A stretch of 7,203 bases of DNA from positions 1 through 7,203 of the forward strand of contig JBBEAX010000018.1 in assembly GCA_040882645.1 (NCBI GenBank), given 5' to 3'. Shown in pieces: positions 1 through 5,244 of the stretch; position 1 is the stretch's first letter, and every line of letters starts with the position of its first letter. The notes beneath the pieces are model-generated. The model did no database searches, had not been told where the DNA came from, and saw only the letters and a list, made by a program, of their open reading frames with translations. The position numbers and the translations under genes were made by a program. The stretch is from JAUYIV01 sp040882645. GTDB taxonomy: Bacteria > Actinomycetota > Acidimicrobiia > Spongiisociales > UBA11373.

Positions 1-680
1 CCGTCGGTGAGGATGGTGCCGTAGAGGAACCCGAGGTCCGGGTCGTCGGGATGCTCGATGCTCACCGACTCGGCCACCGCCCGGGTGATCGCCCACGCTC
101 CTTTGACCAGGTCGGCGACCGGACTCTCCTTGAGGTCGAGGTCGATCGCCGCGGCGGGCGCAAATGCGTAGAAGGCCCCGCCGTAGGCGATGTCGACCGG
201 CACCCGGCCGAACCCGCGCACGTCGACCTCCGTCGTCGCTGCCAGGAACGCGGGGACGCTCTCGAACCGGGTCCGCCCGGAGCGGTTGCCGGCAACCTCC
301 ACGGTGGTGCGCACCAGACCGGCCGGAACCTGGATCGCCACCTGGGTCTCCGGCTCCTTCCGTTCCACGAGCCCCGAGTCGACCGCCCACCGGCCGAGGG
401 CGATCGTGGCGTGCCCGCACATCGTGGAGTACCCCTCGTTGTGGATGAAGAGCACGGCCAGGTCGGCTTCGGGGTGGTCGGGCTCCACCAGGATCGCGCC
501 GTACATGTCGGCATGTCCCCGGGGCTCGAAGATCAACAACCGCCGCAGATGATCGAGGTGCTCCCGGGCGAACCGCCGCTTGGCGAGAATCGTCTCGCCC
601 TCGATCGGCGGGTACCCCCCGACGACGATCCGCACCGGCTCCCCGCCCGCATGCATCTCAACGGTGCGGATAGGTGTCAT
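1..680 (-). CDS. Proline racemase family protein, probable trans-3-hydroxy-L-proline dehydratase (5' part, truncated by window edge)
   Basis: About 226 codons are open from an ATG at 680 to the window edge with no stop, so the C-terminal third or more is missing. The protein begins MTPIRTVEMHAGGEPVRIV, the typical N-terminus of the proline racemase fold. At residues 80-91 it carries HNEGYSTMCGHA, where Cys88 is the first catalytic cysteine of the family. Proline racemases and 4-hydroxyproline epimerases use a Cys/Cys pair. Trans-3-hydroxy-L-proline dehydratases have Thr in place of the second Cys and, from memory, favour the NEGYS-MCGHA form seen here. The second catalytic residue lies outside the window, so the split between racemase, epimerase and dehydratase cannot be settled. 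If a dehydratase, it would make delta-1-pyrroline-2-carboxylate in the cytosol for hydroxyproline catabolism. There is no Shine-Dalgarno before the ATG; a -10 box 7 nt upstream points to a leaderless mRNA. It is divergent from the nucleoside hydrolase. Family assignment is firm, subfamily is moderate. Confidence 0.88.
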   Translation of the reverse strand, partial: MTPIRTVEMHAGGEPVRIVVGGYPPIEGETILAKRRFAREHLDHLRRLLIFEPRGHADMYGAILVEPDHPEADLAVLFIHNEGYSTMCGHATIALGRWAVDSGLVERKEPETQVAIQVPAGLVRTTVEVAGNRSGRTRFESVPAFLAATTEVDVRGFGRVPVDIAYGGAFYAFAPAAAIDLDLKESPVADLVKGAWAITRAVAESVSIEHPDDPDLGFLYGTILTD

Positions 681-687
681 GCAACGG

Positions 688-693
688 AGGATA
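688..693 (-). promoter_or_regulatory. -10 box for leaderless proline racemase-family mRNA
   Basis: On the minus strand this reads TATCCT (TANNNT). It ends exactly 7 nt before the ATG at 680, which puts the transcription start on or next to the start codon. The upstream purine-rich motif needed for a Shine-Dalgarno is absent. The corresponding -35 zone would fall at the edge of the 76-bp tandem repeat; no convincing -35 is visible. Confidence 0.5.
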
Positions 694-712
694 AGTGGGG
701 AGGGAGGGGCCG

Positions 713-864
713 CCCGAATCTGTTTCTCCCCCCGGAGGGGGGAGTACCGAGGGAGCGAAGCGACTGAGGGGAGGGGGCCGTGCGGTGGCCCGATTCTGTT
801 TCTCCCCCCGGAGGGGGGAGTACCGAGGGAGCGAAGCGACTGAGGGGAGGGGGCCGTGCGGTGG
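713..864. repeat. 76-bp tandem duplication of a palindromic intergenic repeat
   Basis: Two adjacent 76-bp units (713-788 and 789-864) differ at one position that I can see (A718 versus T794). Each contains an 8-bp GC hairpin, CTCCCCCC-GGA-GGGGGGAG (726-744 and 802-820), followed by a GAGGGAGCGAAGCGACTGAG segment. The first 31 bp of the shared core recur at 5160-5190. There is no T-tract after the hairpins, and the block lies between two divergent promoters, so an ordinary terminator role is unlikely. It is better described as a REP/MITE-like repeat that has duplicated locally. The intergenic region 681-929 contains no gene that I can support. Confidence 0.9.
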
Positions 865-883
865 CCCGACGCGCCTCTTGCCG

Positions 884-911
884 GCAGCGGGCAGCGGGTA
901 GCGGGTAGCGA
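884..911. repeat. Heptanucleotide tandem tract, unit GYAGCGG, four copies
   Basis: Four 7-nt units run without interruption: GCAGCGG, GCAGCGG, GTAGCGG, GTAGCGA. The tract ends 4 nt before the TATACCCT promoter region of the nucleoside hydrolase and would cover its -35 position. Similar heptad tracts with other unit sequences occur at 3214-3250 and 5250-5284. Confidence 0.85.
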
Positions 912-917
912 TTTGTA

Positions 918-923
918 TACCCT
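918..923 (+). promoter_or_regulatory. -10 box for nucleoside hydrolase
   Basis: TACCCT (TANNNT), part of TATACCCT at 916-923, ends 6 nt before the ATG at 930. No Shine-Dalgarno is present between it and the start codon, so a leaderless or nearly leaderless transcript is likely. The -35 zone is occupied by the heptad tract. Confidence 0.5.
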
Positions 924-929
924 TCGCCT

Positions 930-1868
930 ATGCCACCCCGCAACATCATCATCGACACCGATCCGGGCCAAGACGACGCCGTCGCCCTGCTGCTTGCCCT
1001 TGCCTCACCGGACGAGCTCGAGGTATTGGGGATCACCGCAGTGGCCGGGAACGTTCCGCTGGACCTCACCACGATCAACAGCCTCAAGTGCACGGAACTC
1101 GCCAAGCGGACCGAGGTTCCGGTTTACGCCGGCTGCGATCGCCCCCTCGTGCGACCGCTGATCACCGCGGAATACGTCCACGGCAAGACCGGCCTCGACG
1201 GCGCCGACCTCCCCGATCCCACGACTTCTCCAGCGGACGGGCACGCGGTCGACTTCATCATCGAGACGGTGATGGCGTCCGAACCGGGCACCGTGACGCT
1301 GTGCCCGCTCGGCCCGTTGACGAACATCGGGTCGGCCCTACAGAAGGAGCCGGCGATCGCCGGGCGGCTCGCCGAGATCGTCCTCATGGGTGGCGGCTTC
1401 TTCGAAGGCGGCAACACCACCCCAGTCGCCGAGTTCAACATCCTGGTGGACCCCGAGGCGGCCGACCTGGTGTTCCGGTGCGGCGCCCCGATCACCGTGA
1501 TGCCGCTCGACGTGACCCACAAGGCGCTCATCCTCGACGAGCACCTCGATCGCTTCGAGGCACTCGGACCGGTGGGAGCCGCGGTGGCCGGGTGGATGCG
1601 CTTCTACGAGCGTTACGACATCGAGAAGTACGGGATGGAAGGCGGCCCCCTCCATGATCCGTGCGTCATCGCCTACCTGCTCCGCCCCGACCTGTTCAAG
1701 GGGCGCAAGGTGAACGTCGAAGTCGAGCTCGGATCGACCCTCACCGCCGGCATGACCGTCGCCGACTGGTGGGGAATGACCGGCCGCCCCGCCAACGCCA
1801 CCTGGATGCGCAAGGTGGACGCGCAAGGCTTCTTCGATCTGCTGATAGAGCGAATTGGAAGGCTGTAG
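930..1868 (+). CDS. Inosine/uridine-preferring nucleoside hydrolase family protein
   Basis: This 312-residue protein has the normal length for the IunH/Rih family, cytosolic enzymes that cleave the N-glycosidic bond of ribonucleosides to ribose and free base. The N-terminal signature is IIIDTDPGQDDAVAL. Asp11, Asp15 and Asp16 match the Ca2+-binding and catalytic aspartates of the family (D10, D14, D15 in the Crithidia enzyme). Asn41 in VAGN, Asn170 in EFNILVDPEAA and the His242-Asp243 pair in GGPLHDP match the ribose-binding and second metal positions. All key residues that I can identify are present, so the enzyme should be active; base preference cannot be read from the sequence. The start is chosen for the -10 box 6 nt upstream and because the family motif begins eight residues in. 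It runs convergently with the MFS gene and ends TAG at 1866-1868. It could serve nucleoside salvage or catabolism. Confidence 0.95.
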   Translation: MPPRNIIIDTDPGQDDAVALLLALASPDELEVLGITAVAGNVPLDLTTINSLKCTELAKRTEVPVYAGCDRPLVRPLITAEYVHGKTGLDGADLPDPTTSPADGHAVDFIIETVMASEPGTVTLCPLGPLTNIGSALQKEPAIAGRLAEIVLMGGGFFEGGNTTPVAEFNILVDPEAADLVFRCGAPITVMPLDVTHKALILDEHLDRFEALGPVGAAVAGWMRFYERYDIEKYGMEGGPLHDPCVIAYLLRPDLFKGRKVNVEVELGSTLTAGMTVADWWGMTGRPANATWMRKVDAQGFFDLLIERIGRL

Positions 1869-1964
1869 TCGACCGGCTGCCGCCGGTCTCCCGCAATGCG
1901 CAAGTCCCCGGCTCGCGCCGGACCGAGCGTGGGCGCGTCCGTTTCGGCGGAGGGCCGCCGCTCG

Positions 1965-2029
1965 GCGCAATGCGCAATGCGACTGAGCGTTGCGCGAACG
2001 ATCCGACGCGTCGCGCATTGCGCATCGCG
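1965..2029. repeat. Inverted repeat built from GCGCAAT heptads in a convergent gap
   Basis: The left arm (1965-1983) contains two GCGCAAT heptads followed by GCGAC. The right arm (2010-2029) carries GTCGCGCATTGCGCATCGCG, which is nearly its reverse complement, allowing a one-base shift. A second nested pair, CCGAGCG at 1923-1929 and CGCTCGG at 1959-1965, lies just before it. A partial GCAATGCGCAA copy lies near 1894. The gap 1869-2054 separates convergent genes, so a large RNA hairpin here could help stop transcription from both sides, but no T-tract is visible. No gene was found in the gap. Confidence 0.65.
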
Positions 2030-2054
2030 GGAGCCCGGCGAAGCCGCTCGACCC

Positions 2055-3191
2055 TCACTCCCTTTCCGTGAACCCCAACAACACGAGCAGCGACGCCGCC
2101 CCCGCGACGGCCGACACCGTGGTGTTGGCGACGAGGCCGCCCCATTCGAACAGGGCGGGGCCGAGGGCGTCTCCGGCGGCGCGTCCCAGGCTGATGGCCA
2201 CGGTGAGCAGCGCCAGGTAGCGGCTGCGCGCTCCTGGCACGACCTCGGTGGCGAGGGGGATGGTGGCCACGACCGTGATCTCGAAGGCGATGAACGCGAT
2301 GGCCAGTGCGGTCAGCCCGGGCACCAACCCCCCACTGAGCGCGCCAAGTGCCACAAAACCCGCGGCCGACACGGCCATGCCCATCGCCACCATCCGCCGC
2401 TTGCCTATCCGGTCGGCGAAGGCGAGGACGACTCCCTCGCCCGCCAGCTCGGCGAGGCCGATCACGAGGGAGGCGAGCCCGAGAGCGGCCAGGGAGAGGG
2501 CGAACTCGTTTTCGAGCCAGGCCCCGTAGACGATCACCGTGGTCTCCGCCGCCAGCGAGAAGAGCAGCGCCATCACCAGCACCGCCACCGCCGAGCGGGT
2601 GAGCCGCAGCCGGCCCGGCCGGGCCACACGGCCCCGGGCGTCTGGGTCGAGGAGCAGGGGAGCCAGCAACGCGCCGCAGCCCACCAGCACCGCGGTCACC
2701 CAGAACGGCGACTCCCATCCCAGTCGGTCGATCAGCACTCCGGCGGCGGGGGCGCCGATCAGAAGTCCTCCCGCCCAGGTGAGTTCGATGATCGACAGGT
2801 ACCGGGCACGCTTCTCGTACGGGGTGCGGTCGGCGATGTAGGCCTGGGCGGCCGCATCGAACGCCGGCTTGCCGAGGCCCATGAGGATGAACCCCACTAG
2901 TGCCCCGGCGTACAGGCCGGTGGACGCGGTGACCGCGGCCCCGGCGGCGAACAACAACGCTCCGCCGACCGTCAGGCGGATCCGGCGCTCGCCCCGGCCG
3001 ATCGCCGAAACCACCAGCGGTGTGGCCACCCCGGTCAGCGACCGTGCCGACACCAGCAGGCCCGCCTGCTCGAGCGACACCCCGAGGCCCCGTGAGATCG
3101 CCGGGAGGAACGGAAAGACGAACCGGTACCCGGTGTTGATCACCAGCCGGGTGGCGAACAGATAGGCGATCGACCCACGCAGCGGTTTCAT
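2055..3191 (-). CDS. Major facilitator superfamily (MFS) transporter
   Basis: This 378-residue, very hydrophobic protein has about 12 predicted membrane spans in two halves, separated by a charged loop around residues 182-200 (DPDARGRVARPGRLRLTR). The loop between TM2 and TM3 (SAIGRGERRIR, about 62-72) is a degenerate copy of MFS motif A. The loop between TM8 and TM9 (ADRIGKRRMV, 259-268) is a clear copy. LLIGAPAAGVLIDRLGW (143-159) resembles the glycine-rich motif of span 5 in proton-driven exporters. It most resembles multidrug or sugar-efflux-type permeases, but the substrate cannot be named. It sits in the cytoplasmic membrane. The ATG at 3191 (MKPLRGSIAYLF) leaves a short cytoplasmic N-terminus; there is no Shine-Dalgarno, and a -10-like box lies 9 nt upstream. 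Neighbours give no substrate clue, although the convergent nucleoside hydrolase leaves nucleoside transport open as a weak idea. Confidence 0.9.
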   Translation of the reverse strand: MKPLRGSIAYLFATRLVINTGYRFVFPFLPAISRGLGVSLEQAGLLVSARSLTGVATPLVVSAIGRGERRIRLTVGGALLFAAGAAVTASTGLYAGALVGFILMGLGKPAFDAAAQAYIADRTPYEKRARYLSIIELTWAGGLLIGAPAAGVLIDRLGWESPFWVTAVLVGCGALLAPLLLDPDARGRVARPGRLRLTRSAVAVLVMALLFSLAAETTVIVYGAWLENEFALSLAALGLASLVIGLAELAGEGVVLAFADRIGKRRMVAMGMAVSAAGFVALGALSGGLVPGLTALAIAFIAFEITVVATIPLATEVVPGARSRYLALLTVAISLGRAAGDALGPALFEWGGLVANTTVSAVAGAASLLVLLGFTERE

Positions 3192-3200
3192 TGCGCGGGG

Positions 3201-3206
3201 AGGGTA
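3201..3206 (-). promoter_or_regulatory. Possible -10 box for the MFS gene
   Basis: On the minus strand this reads TACCCT, 9 nt before the ATG at 3191. Spacing is slightly longer than at the other genes here, giving at most a 2-3 nt leader. The -35 zone would lie within the AGTCTCC heptad tract. Confidence 0.35.
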
Positions 3207-3213
3207 GGGAGCC

Positions 3214-3250
3214 AGTCTCCAGTCTCCAGTCTCCAGTCTCCAGTCTCCAG
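3214..3250. repeat. Perfect heptanucleotide tandem tract, unit AGTCTCC, five copies
   Basis: Five exact AGTCTCC units (3214-3248) are followed by AG of a sixth and preceded by CC. The tract lies immediately upstream of the MFS -10 region and ends 5 bp before the left inverted repeat of the DUF559 unit. Perfect identity suggests recent slippage expansion. Confidence 0.95.
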
Positions 3251-3255
3251 CAAGA

Positions 3256-3311
3256 GCGTCCTCCCCTGCGGAGCGGGGGAGGTGGCTGAGCGCAGCGAAG
3301 CCGGAGGGGGC
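3256..3311 (-). repeat. Left inverted repeat flanking the DUF559 gene
   Basis: Read on the minus strand, this 56-bp segment matches 3779-3834 with about five mismatches and one single-base indel. Both copies carry GCCCCCTCCGG at one end, a central TCGCTSCGCTC segment, and a CCTCCCC...GGGGAGG hairpin (3260-3266 with 3276-3282 here), ending GGACG. The layout resembles the C6/G6 hairpin repeats at 713-864 and 5160-5207, suggesting one repeat superfamily. Confidence 0.85.
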
Positions 3312-3324
3312 GGTCCCGGCGGCG

Positions 3325-3340
3325 AGTGATTCCTGTCACA
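3325..3340. promoter_or_regulatory. Possible CRP/FNR-like operator before DUF559
   Basis: AGTGA-TTCCTG-TCACA is one base away from the TGTGA-N6-TCACA dyad recognised by CRP-family regulators. It ends 22 bp before the ATG at 3363, where a regulator could cover the promoter. A single short dyad of this sort can arise by chance, and no clear -10 box accompanies it. Confidence 0.2.
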
Positions 3341-3362
3341 GACAACGCCGAAGATTCGGGTG

Positions 3363-3776
3363 ATGCGTGATAACCAGGCTCGGCTGCAGAGGTTTGCCAG
3401 GCGGCTTCGAAGCGACATGCCGAAGGGCGAAGCCAGGCTCTGGATGGAGTTGCAGAGGCGCCAAATCGGATACAAGTTTCGGCGTCAGCACATCGTTGGT
3501 CTATTCATCGTGGACTTCGCGTGTCTCGAGCGACGGCTGATCGTCGAGGTCGACGGATCGCAGCACACCGTGGAGGGGGATCGGCGGAGGCAGGCGTACC
3601 TCGAAGAAGCTGGATTCAGGGTCATCAGGTTCTGGAGCCGTGACGTTCTCGACCTGACGCCTCAGGTCGTCAAGGAGATCAGGTGGGCGCTCGACGGTGA
3701 GGTGCCGACTGGTGTGGGCGTTGAGTCGGGCGGCGAACTGATCGCCCGAGAGCACGCTTACCCGTGGCCGGACTGA
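3363..3776 (+). CDS. DUF559 endonuclease-domain protein (Vsr-like fold)
   Basis: The 137-residue protein is almost entirely one DUF559 domain, a relative of the Vsr and PD-(D/E)XK nucleases. The signature reads KGEARLWMELQRRQIGYKFR (21-40), then GLFIVDFAC with Asp51, then LIVEVDGSQH with Glu62, Asp64 and His68, then GFRVIRFWSRDVL. Asp51 and the ExD pair fit the expected metal-binding centre, so it looks intact. The substrate is unknown; the family is not biochemically well defined. ATG at 3363 is preferred, though an in-frame GTG at 3360 would add one residue. No good Shine-Dalgarno is visible. Eight of about 21 arginines use AGG, a codon I find only once in each of the nucleoside hydrolase and aminotransferase genes, and AT-richer codons are common, which suggests transfer. 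Inverted repeats lie on both sides. The last ~25 residues (GEVPTGVGVESGG onward) are not conserved domain sequence. Confidence 0.9.
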   Translation: MRDNQARLQRFARRLRSDMPKGEARLWMELQRRQIGYKFRRQHIVGLFIVDFACLERRLIVEVDGSQHTVEGDRRRQAYLEEAGFRVIRFWSRDVLDLTPQVVKEIRWALDGEVPTGVGVESGGELIAREHAYPWPD

Positions 3777-3778
3777 TT

Positions 3779-3834
3779 GCCCCCTCCGGCCTCGCTCCGC
3801 TCGGCCGCCTCCCCCGGCTTCGCAGGGGAGGACG
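3779..3834 (+). repeat. Right inverted repeat flanking the DUF559 gene
   Basis: This is the partner of 3256-3311 in opposite orientation, roughly 90% identical by eye. It contains the hairpin CCTCCCC (3808-3814) with GGGGAGG (3825-3831). It starts 2 bp after the DUF559 stop and ends 17 bp before the aminotransferase -10 box, so it occupies that promoter's upstream zone. Confidence 0.85.
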
Positions 3835-3851
3835 TCCTGGGAAGGCGCTCG

Positions 3852-3857
3852 TACACT
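3852..3857 (+). promoter_or_regulatory. -10 box for leaderless aminotransferase mRNA
   Basis: TACACT (TANNNT) is followed by exactly 7 nt (CCCGCCC) and then the ATG at 3865. There is no Shine-Dalgarno. This is the cleanest leaderless arrangement in the window and supports the chosen start codon. Confidence 0.6.
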
Positions 3858-3864
3858 CCCGCCC

Positions 3865-5052
3865 ATGGAGATCTCGCGGCGGCTGGCACGGATTTCGGAC
3901 TCGACGACGATGGCGATCACCGCGCGGGCTGCGGCGTTGCGGGCTTCGGGGCGCAATGTGATCGGGTTTGGGGCGGGGGAGCCAGACTTTCCGACCCCGG
4001 CGCACATCGTCGCCGCCGCCCAGGAAGCGGCGGCCGACCCGGTGAACCACCACTACAGCCCGGCCGCCGGGCTTCCGGCACTGCGGGAGGCCGTGGCGGC
4101 TAAGACAGCGCGCGACAGCGGCTATCGGGTCGCCACCAACCAGGTGGTCATCACCAGCGGCGGCAAGGGTGCGCTGTTCGGGGCGTTCGCCGCGTTGCTC
4201 GACCCAGGCGACGAGGTGCTGCTCTCCAGCCCCTACTGGGTGTCGCACCCCGAAGCGGTGGCGCTCGCCGACGGGCTACCCGTGACAGTCGAGACGACAC
4301 CGGCGAACGGCTTCCGGCTCACCCCCGAGAGCCTCGACGCCGCCTTCACCGAGCGGACCAAGGCTCTGTTGTTCGTCTCCCCGTCGAACCCCACCGGCAC
4401 GGTGTACACGCCGGCCGAGGTGGTCGCGATCGGCCAGTGGGCGGCGGAGCGGGGCATCTGGGTGGTAACCGACGAGATCTACGAGCACCTCGTCTACGGC
4501 GAGAGTGTCTTCTCGTCGATGCCGGTGGAGGTGCCGGAGATTGCGGAGCGATGCATCGTGGTCAACGGCGTCGCCAAGACATACGCGATGACCGGGTGGC
4601 GGGTCGGGTGGCTGATCGCGCCTGCGGAAGTGGCCGACGCGGTGGGCCGGTTCCAGTCCCACTCGTTGTCGAACGTCGCCAATGTCTCGCAACGGGCGGC
4701 GCTGGCGGCGGTATCCGGCCCGCAGGACTCGGTTGCGGAAATGAAGGTGGCGTTCGATCGAAGGCGTCTGGCCATGTACCGGATGCTCGGCGAGATCCCC
4801 GGCATCTCACTGCTCGAACCCGAAGGCGCCTTCTACTGCTGGGCCTCGGTCACCGGCCTCCTCGGCACTGAGATCGGGGGGCACCAGGTGAAGACCTCGG
4901 AGGAACTGGCGGCGGCGCTGCTCGAAGTCGCCGAGATCGCCATCGTCCCCGGCGAAGCCTTCGGTGCCCCCGGCTACCTCCGTCTGTCCTTCGCCCTAAG
5001 CGACGAAGACCTGGAAGAAGGGCTGAGCCGGTTCCGAAACGCGGTGGGGTAG
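3865..5052 (+). CDS. Class I PLP-dependent aminotransferase, aspartate (possibly prephenate) aminotransferase type
   Basis: The 395-residue protein has full family length. Motifs occur in order: GAGEPDFPTP (36-45), HHYSPAAGLP with Tyr64, ITSGGKGALF with Lys101, SPYWVSHPE, SPSNPTG with Asn175, DEIYEH with Asp203 and Tyr206, AKTYAMTGWRVGW with the PLP Schiff-base Lys238 and Arg246, and GYLRLSFA with the carboxylate-binding Arg373. The GGK lysine matches the residue that reads the distal carboxylate in Thermus-type (Ib/I-gamma) aspartate aminotransferases. The expected reaction is Asp + 2-oxoglutarate to oxaloacetate + Glu, in the cytosol. Members of this subgroup can also transaminate prephenate to arogenate; the nearby aroQ is weak support only, since it is convergent and in a separate operon. 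The residue before Lys238 is Ala where Ser is usual. The start is fixed by the leaderless -10 box 7 nt upstream. Confidence 0.93.
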   Translation: MEISRRLARISDSTTMAITARAAALRASGRNVIGFGAGEPDFPTPAHIVAAAQEAAADPVNHHYSPAAGLPALREAVAAKTARDSGYRVATNQVVITSGGKGALFGAFAALLDPGDEVLLSSPYWVSHPEAVALADGLPVTVETTPANGFRLTPESLDAAFTERTKALLFVSPSNPTGTVYTPAEVVAIGQWAAERGIWVVTDEIYEHLVYGESVFSSMPVEVPEIAERCIVVNGVAKTYAMTGWRVGWLIAPAEVADAVGRFQSHSLSNVANVSQRAALAAVSGPQDSVAEMKVAFDRRRLAMYRMLGEIPGISLLEPEGAFYCWASVTGLLGTEIGGHQVKTSEELAAALLEVAEIAIVPGEAFGAPGYLRLSFALSDEDLEEGLSRFRNAVG

Positions 5053-5053
5053 A

Positions 5054-5101
5054 GGCCGGCCTCCGGCTGGCTGCGATGGCCGGCCTCCGGCGGGCTGCGA
5101 T
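5054..5101. repeat. 24-bp tandem repeat, two copies, with GC hairpin
   Basis: The units 5054-5077 and 5078-5101 differ at one base. Each begins GGCCGGCCTCCGGC, which folds as GCCGG-CCT-CCGGC (5055-5067 in the first copy). It begins just after the aminotransferase stop codon. The hairpins could slow or end transcription, but no T-tract follows, so I call it a repeat rather than a terminator. A further partial unit (GGGCG) may follow. Confidence 0.8.
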
Positions 5102-5159
5102 GGGCGAAACCGTGGTGGGCGCACTGCGCGTTCTTGCGGAGGGCGGAGGGAGGAAGGCC

Positions 5160-5207
5160 TTCTGTTTCTCCCCCCGGAGGGGGGAGTACCCCGAAGGGGG
5201 GAGGGGG
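5160..5207. repeat. Third copy of the C6/G6 hairpin repeat
   Basis: Positions 5160-5190 are identical to 794-824 over 31 bp, including CTCCCCCC-GGA-GGGGGGAG (5168-5186). The copy then diverges: a second small hairpin, CCCC-GAA-GGGG (5189-5199), and a G-rich run replace the GAGGGAGCGAAGCG half. It lies between the convergent aminotransferase and aroQ genes, where a bidirectional terminator would be useful, but the lack of T-tracts and its presence between divergent genes elsewhere argue against that as its main role. The gap 5053-5244 shows no gene. Confidence 0.85.
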
Positions 5208-5244
5208 GCGCTCAGATCATGACCCCGACTGGAAGCCTGGTCCC

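Larger units (their letters stand above)
3256..3834. mobile_element. Putative small mobile unit: DUF559 endonuclease gene bounded by inverted repeats
   Basis: The 579-bp segment consists of the left inverted repeat (3256-3311), a 51-bp leader, the DUF559 gene (3363-3776) and the right inverted repeat (3779-3834), which begins 2 bp after the stop codon. The symmetry and tight fit argue that gene and repeats form one unit. No target-site duplication is obvious at the outer edges, and no transposase is encoded, so mobility is inferred rather than shown. An alternative is that two intergenic repeats happened to flank an acquired gene. Confidence 0.45.

Noticed and set aside
51..767. 238-residue open frame opposite the proline racemase-family gene
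   Set aside because: It is antisense to a gene with clear catalytic motifs, is compositionally odd, and runs into the 76-bp repeat.
1896..2900. 334-residue open frame on the plus strand opposite the MFS gene
   Set aside because: Low-complexity composition (Gly, Arg, His, Glu, Gln) and full overlap with a convincing 12-TM transporter on the other strand.
3214..3250. CRISPR array
   Set aside because: Units are 7 bp with no spacers; it is a simple tandem tract.
1741..3345. 534-residue open frame on the minus strand
   Set aside because: It lies over the MFS gene and the tail of the nucleoside hydrolase in other frames, is extremely rich in Arg, Gly and Pro, and shows no family motif. It is a high-GC shadow frame.
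3360..3362. GTG as start of the DUF559 gene
   Set aside because: ATG follows immediately at 3363; nothing favours the GTG, though the difference is a single residue.
5168..5186. Intrinsic terminator between aminotransferase and aroQ
   Set aside because: The stem is strong but no T-tract follows on either strand, and the same sequence occurs twice upstream of divergent genes at 726-744 and 802-820.
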